From NCBI GenBank assembly GCA_020852835.1, contig JADZAC010000039.1, positions 62,001 to 126,000 of the forward strand: a stretch of 64,000 bases of DNA, read 5' to 3'. This stretch comes from Flavobacteriales bacterium. Lineage in GTDB: Bacteria; Bacteroidota; Bacteroidia; Flavobacteriales_F; PHOS-HE28. The notes beneath the pieces are model-generated. The model was not told where the DNA came from. It ran no database searches and saw nothing but the letters and a program-made list of their open reading frames with translations. Shown in pieces: positions 61,472 to 64,000 of the stretch. Each line of letters begins with the position of its first letter. Positions within the stretch are counted from its first letter, which is position 1. The translations under genes were made by a program, and so were the position numbers.

Positions 61472-63340
61472 TCAGTGCTTCAGGAAGGTCTTGGTTCCGA
61501 CCTGGCCGCCATCGATGATCACCACGCTGTACATGCCCGGGGCAAGGTCGGACACATCGAGGTTGCGCGAGGCATCGCTTCCGAAGGCCTCATTGGCCAC
61601 CACGCGGCCCACGGCATCGCGGATCAGCAGGGTGCCGCCGGTTTCCGCGGCATAGGTGATGTTCAGCACCTCCTCGGCCGGGTTGGGCGCAAGGCTGAAG
61701 CTGAGCGTGCCGGCGGCCATGGGGGCCTCCTTCCAATCACCGCCAGGCGACCAAATGGCAATATGGTTGAGCACGCTGGTGTATGGCGGGAAGATGATGT
61801 CCGGCACTGTTTGCGAGGTAAAGGCACCACCGAACACCACACGCCCGCCGTAGGTGGAAACATCCAGCACATCCTTGTTGACATTGGCGGACGGCAACAG
61901 CACGCCGGGGTTGGCATGGTACACGGCGAAGTTGCGCCCATGGGCCAGTCCGTAGTTGAAACTGAAGCGGCCTCCCACATAGATGGCGGCATTGTCCACG
62001 GTATGGAGGGTAAGGATCCTCGTGTAGCCAGGTGAAGGCAGCAACGGGTTGTTGGGGTCCATCAACGGCTCCCAGGCATTGCCGTACAGCGGATGCTTGG
62101 CAAAGCCGAACACCAAGTTGCCATTGGCATCGTACACATCGCCGCCTGCATAGAGCTCGGCGTTCATCATCTCCAGGTCGTACACCGGGGCATTGAGGCC
62201 GTCCGAAAGTTGCTGCCATCCGCCGTTGACCAACTGGGCCACGTGCTGGATGCTGGAGTCGACCGGTCCGAATTGGGCCGTGCCGGTGAAGCTGCCGCCG
62301 ATGGTGAGCGTGCCCCGGAAGCTGGCCATGGCATGGATGGGGCCGTTCATTTTTCCGCCTACGGGCACCCAGGCACTTCCTGAAAGCCTCCTCACCTCAT
62401 GGTCCGTTCCGGCAAAGCCGCTTGAGCTGCCTGCGGCATAGAGCCGCCCATTGTGCACGTGCAGGGCGTTCACCAGTGGGTTCATGCCGGGGAAGGCATT
62501 GCCGTATTTCCAGCTTGTGCCGTTCCACATGGCAATGTCCCTAAGGCCACCTTGGAAGGAACCGCCCACAAAGATCTTCCCACTGTACTCCACGGCGCAT
62601 TCGGCACGGCCGTTCAGACCGTTTCCCAGAGGCTGGTAGATGGCACCGTTCCAGAGGGCCACGCGCCTGCAGTCCACACCGCTTGCGCTGGTGAAGGTGC
62701 CCGCCACGAGCAGCTCGCCGCTGTTCAGGGCGAGCAGTGTGGTTACCGGGGCATCGGTGCCATTGCCCAAGTTTACCCACCCCGGGTTGGAGCCATAGGC
62801 AGGCTGGATCCAAGCCAGCTCATCCGCGGTGAAACCATGTTCCCGTGCCCAAACGCCCAGTTCCGGAAGGTTGATCTCGCGTACATAGGCCAAGTTCATC
62901 TCATGGCTGATGCGTTCCGCCAGCTCGCGATGACCGCTTTCGATGATGAGCTGCCCCACGGCACACGCGGTGCCGTGCGGATCAATAAAGACAGGGTTGC
63001 GGTAGGGCAGCACGTAGTTGATGGGAAAGACGCCGCGATCGGCATACGCCTCCAAGTCGTTGAGCAAGCTGTTGCGCTGGGCCAGCTCCTCGGCAGTGAA
63101 CCCGGCAGGGACATGTGTTTTGAGATATCCTCCTACCAAGTGCAAATGGGTGGCTATCCGTTCCGCATCGGTGGTGAAGTGCGTGAACGGGCCGTCTTCC
63201 AGGAGGTCCGGGGCCATTTTCGGCCACTGGGCATTCACTTCCGTCAGGTGGCGGAAAAGCGTTGCCTCGGTCTGTGGTGCCAATTGGGCAACCGCTGCGG
63301 AGGCCACAAGAAGGAGCGGGGAGAGGAGTGCTTTACGCAT
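61472..63340 (-). CDS. T9SS type A sorting-domain secreted protein with conserved N-terminal module
   Basis: MRKALLSPLLLVASAAVAQ signal peptide; C-term FSLAPNPAEEVLNITYAAETGGTLLIRDAVGRVV...APGMYSVVIIDGGQVGTKTFLKH. Confidence 0.9.
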   Translation of the reverse strand: MRKALLSPLLLVASAAVAQLAPQTEATLFRHLTEVNAQWPKMAPDLLEDGPFTHFTTDAERIATHLHLVGGYLKTHVPAGFTAEELAQRNSLLNDLEAYADRGVFPINYVLPYRNPVFIDPHGTACAVGQLIIESGHRELAERISHEMNLAYVREINLPELGVWAREHGFTADELAWIQPAYGSNPGWVNLGNGTDAPVTTLLALNSGELLVAGTFTSASGVDCRRVALWNGAIYQPLGNGLNGRAECAVEYSGKIFVGGSFQGGLRDIAMWNGTSWKYGNAFPGMNPLVNALHVHNGRLYAAGSSSGFAGTDHEVRRLSGSAWVPVGGKMNGPIHAMASFRGTLTIGGSFTGTAQFGPVDSSIQHVAQLVNGGWQQLSDGLNAPVYDLEMMNAELYAGGDVYDANGNLVFGFAKHPLYGNAWEPLMDPNNPLLPSPGYTRILTLHTVDNAAIYVGGRFSFNYGLAHGRNFAVYHANPGVLLPSANVNKDVLDVSTYGGRVVFGGAFTSQTVPDIIFPPYTSVLNHIAIWSPGGDWKEAPMAAGTLSFSLAPNPAEEVLNITYAAETGGTLLIRDAVGRVVANEAFGSDASRNLDVSDLAPGMYSVVIIDGGQVGTKTFLKH

Positions 63341-63626
63341 GGTGCAAAAGGTGTTGCGTTTACAGGGTCCGCTTACTGCGGCATTGGCCGCAGCGTAACG
63401 AAGGTAGCGCGGGAAATGGTGGTTTCGACCGGGCCTCCCGGCCGTGTGCGCATCCCTCCCGATCCATTGCATGCCGCCAACCCCTACCTTTGCCCCGTCT
63501 TCCACTGGGGTGCCCGCCACGCGCGAGCTGAGATCATACCCGATGAACCTGCGCAGGTAATGCTGCGAAGGGAACCGCACCGGCCCGCCGGCGCACCTCC
63601 GTGCCAGACGCAACACACGGAGGAAC

Positions 63627-64000
63627 ATGCATCGATCTCAACTATCCTTTCAGAATAGGTCCTTGGCGCGAGCGTCCACGCTCGTGCCCTCGAAACTCCC
63701 GCAGGGTCTCCGCCTCGGGACCCTGCGGTACCAGGCATCGAAGCTCCCGCAGGGTCTCCGCCCCGGGACCCTGCGGTACAATGCACTGCTTGCCCACACC
63801 CTGGCGCGAGCGTCCGCGCTCGTGCCTATACTGCCCGTCATAAAACTCCCGCAGGGTCACCGCCTCGGGACCCTGCGGTACAACGCCCACAACCTGGCGC
63901 GAGCGTCCACGCTCGTGCCTGCACTGCTCGCCATCCTCCTCTCCACCACCCTCTCCGCCCAATCCAGGCTGAGCGGCACCGTGCAGGATGCCGAAGGCAC
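63627..64000 (+). CDS. 5' part of a secreted protein (carboxypeptidase-regulatory-like start); open frame spans six repeat units; cut by window edge
   Basis: MHRSQLSFQNRSLARASTLVPSKLPQGLRLGTLRYQASKLPQGLRPGTLRYNALLAHTLARASALVPILPVIKLPQGHRLGTLRYNAHNLARASTLVPALLAILLSTTLSAQSRLSGTVQDAEGT; real start could instead be GTG 63915. Confidence 0.6.
   Translation, partial: MHRSQLSFQNRSLARASTLVPSKLPQGLRLGTLRYQASKLPQGLRPGTLRYNALLAHTLARASALVPILPVIKLPQGHRLGTLRYNAHNLARASTLVPALLAILLSTTLSAQSRLSGTVQDAEG
63660..63917. repeat. Interspersed array of two palindromic repeat types, order A-B-B-A-B-A
   Basis: A = YTGGCGCGAGCGTCCRCGCTCGTGCC (3 copies); B = CTCCCGCAGGGTCWCCGCCYCGGGACCCTGCGGTAC (3 copies). Confidence 0.95.

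Noticed and set aside
63660-63917. CRISPR-like array
   Set aside because: Two distinct palindromic repeat types, irregular spacing and no unique regular spacers or cas genes.
63642-63962. Minus-strand ORF with repeated HERGRSRQ and VPQGPEAETLREF peptides
   Set aside because: Reverse reading of the same palindromic repeats. The plus frame is preferred because it leads into a signal peptide, although both strands being open is noted.

Overview
The window is a dense, high-GC chromosomal segment that looks like Bacteroidota, probably a Flavobacteriales-type lineage. The evidence is gldE/gldD, two T9SS sorting-domain proteins, DUF5686, a BatA-domain protein, an AURKAIP1/COX24-like mini-ORF, and the HU / RNase G / mutY / ssb neighbourhood. 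I annotate about 52 genes. No rRNA, tRNA, CRISPR array, prophage or transposase was recognised. Recognisable functional groups are: a sulfur/persulfide-type cluster (Crp-like regulator, thioredoxin, small membrane protein, rhodanese, DUF6132, MBL-rhodanese, TauE/SafE), kynU-kmo, Mla-like ABC genes, pnuC plus a NadR-like kinase, recQ, tatC, lptB and gcvP. The genes are mostly ordinary; the unusual material is repetitive. (1) Six palindromic repeat units of two alternating types (order A-B-B-A-B-A) at 63,660-63,917 are all in one open reading frame running straight into a signal peptide. (2) Four copies of the palindrome TATGCATGGCCATGCATA, spaced about 89-99 bp, lie in the spacer upstream of the mlaE/F-gcvP junction, one of them embedded in a loopless 48-bp perfect palindrome. 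(3) The 5' end of trx plus a hairpin is tandemly repeated with a ~135-bp period. (4) Short dispersed repeats sit inside coding sequences (GT39, DUF1016 nuclease, DUF6132). (5) A ~160-bp MITE-like element has 20-bp TIRs. (6) A ~135-bp near-identical inverted repeat pair lies 19 kb apart. (7) Several spacers carry quasi-palindromes made of 7-9-nt words. (8) An MNT/HEPN toxin-antitoxin pair has its toxin interrupted by an in-frame stop. All calls are by eye from sequence and translation; no database search was run.
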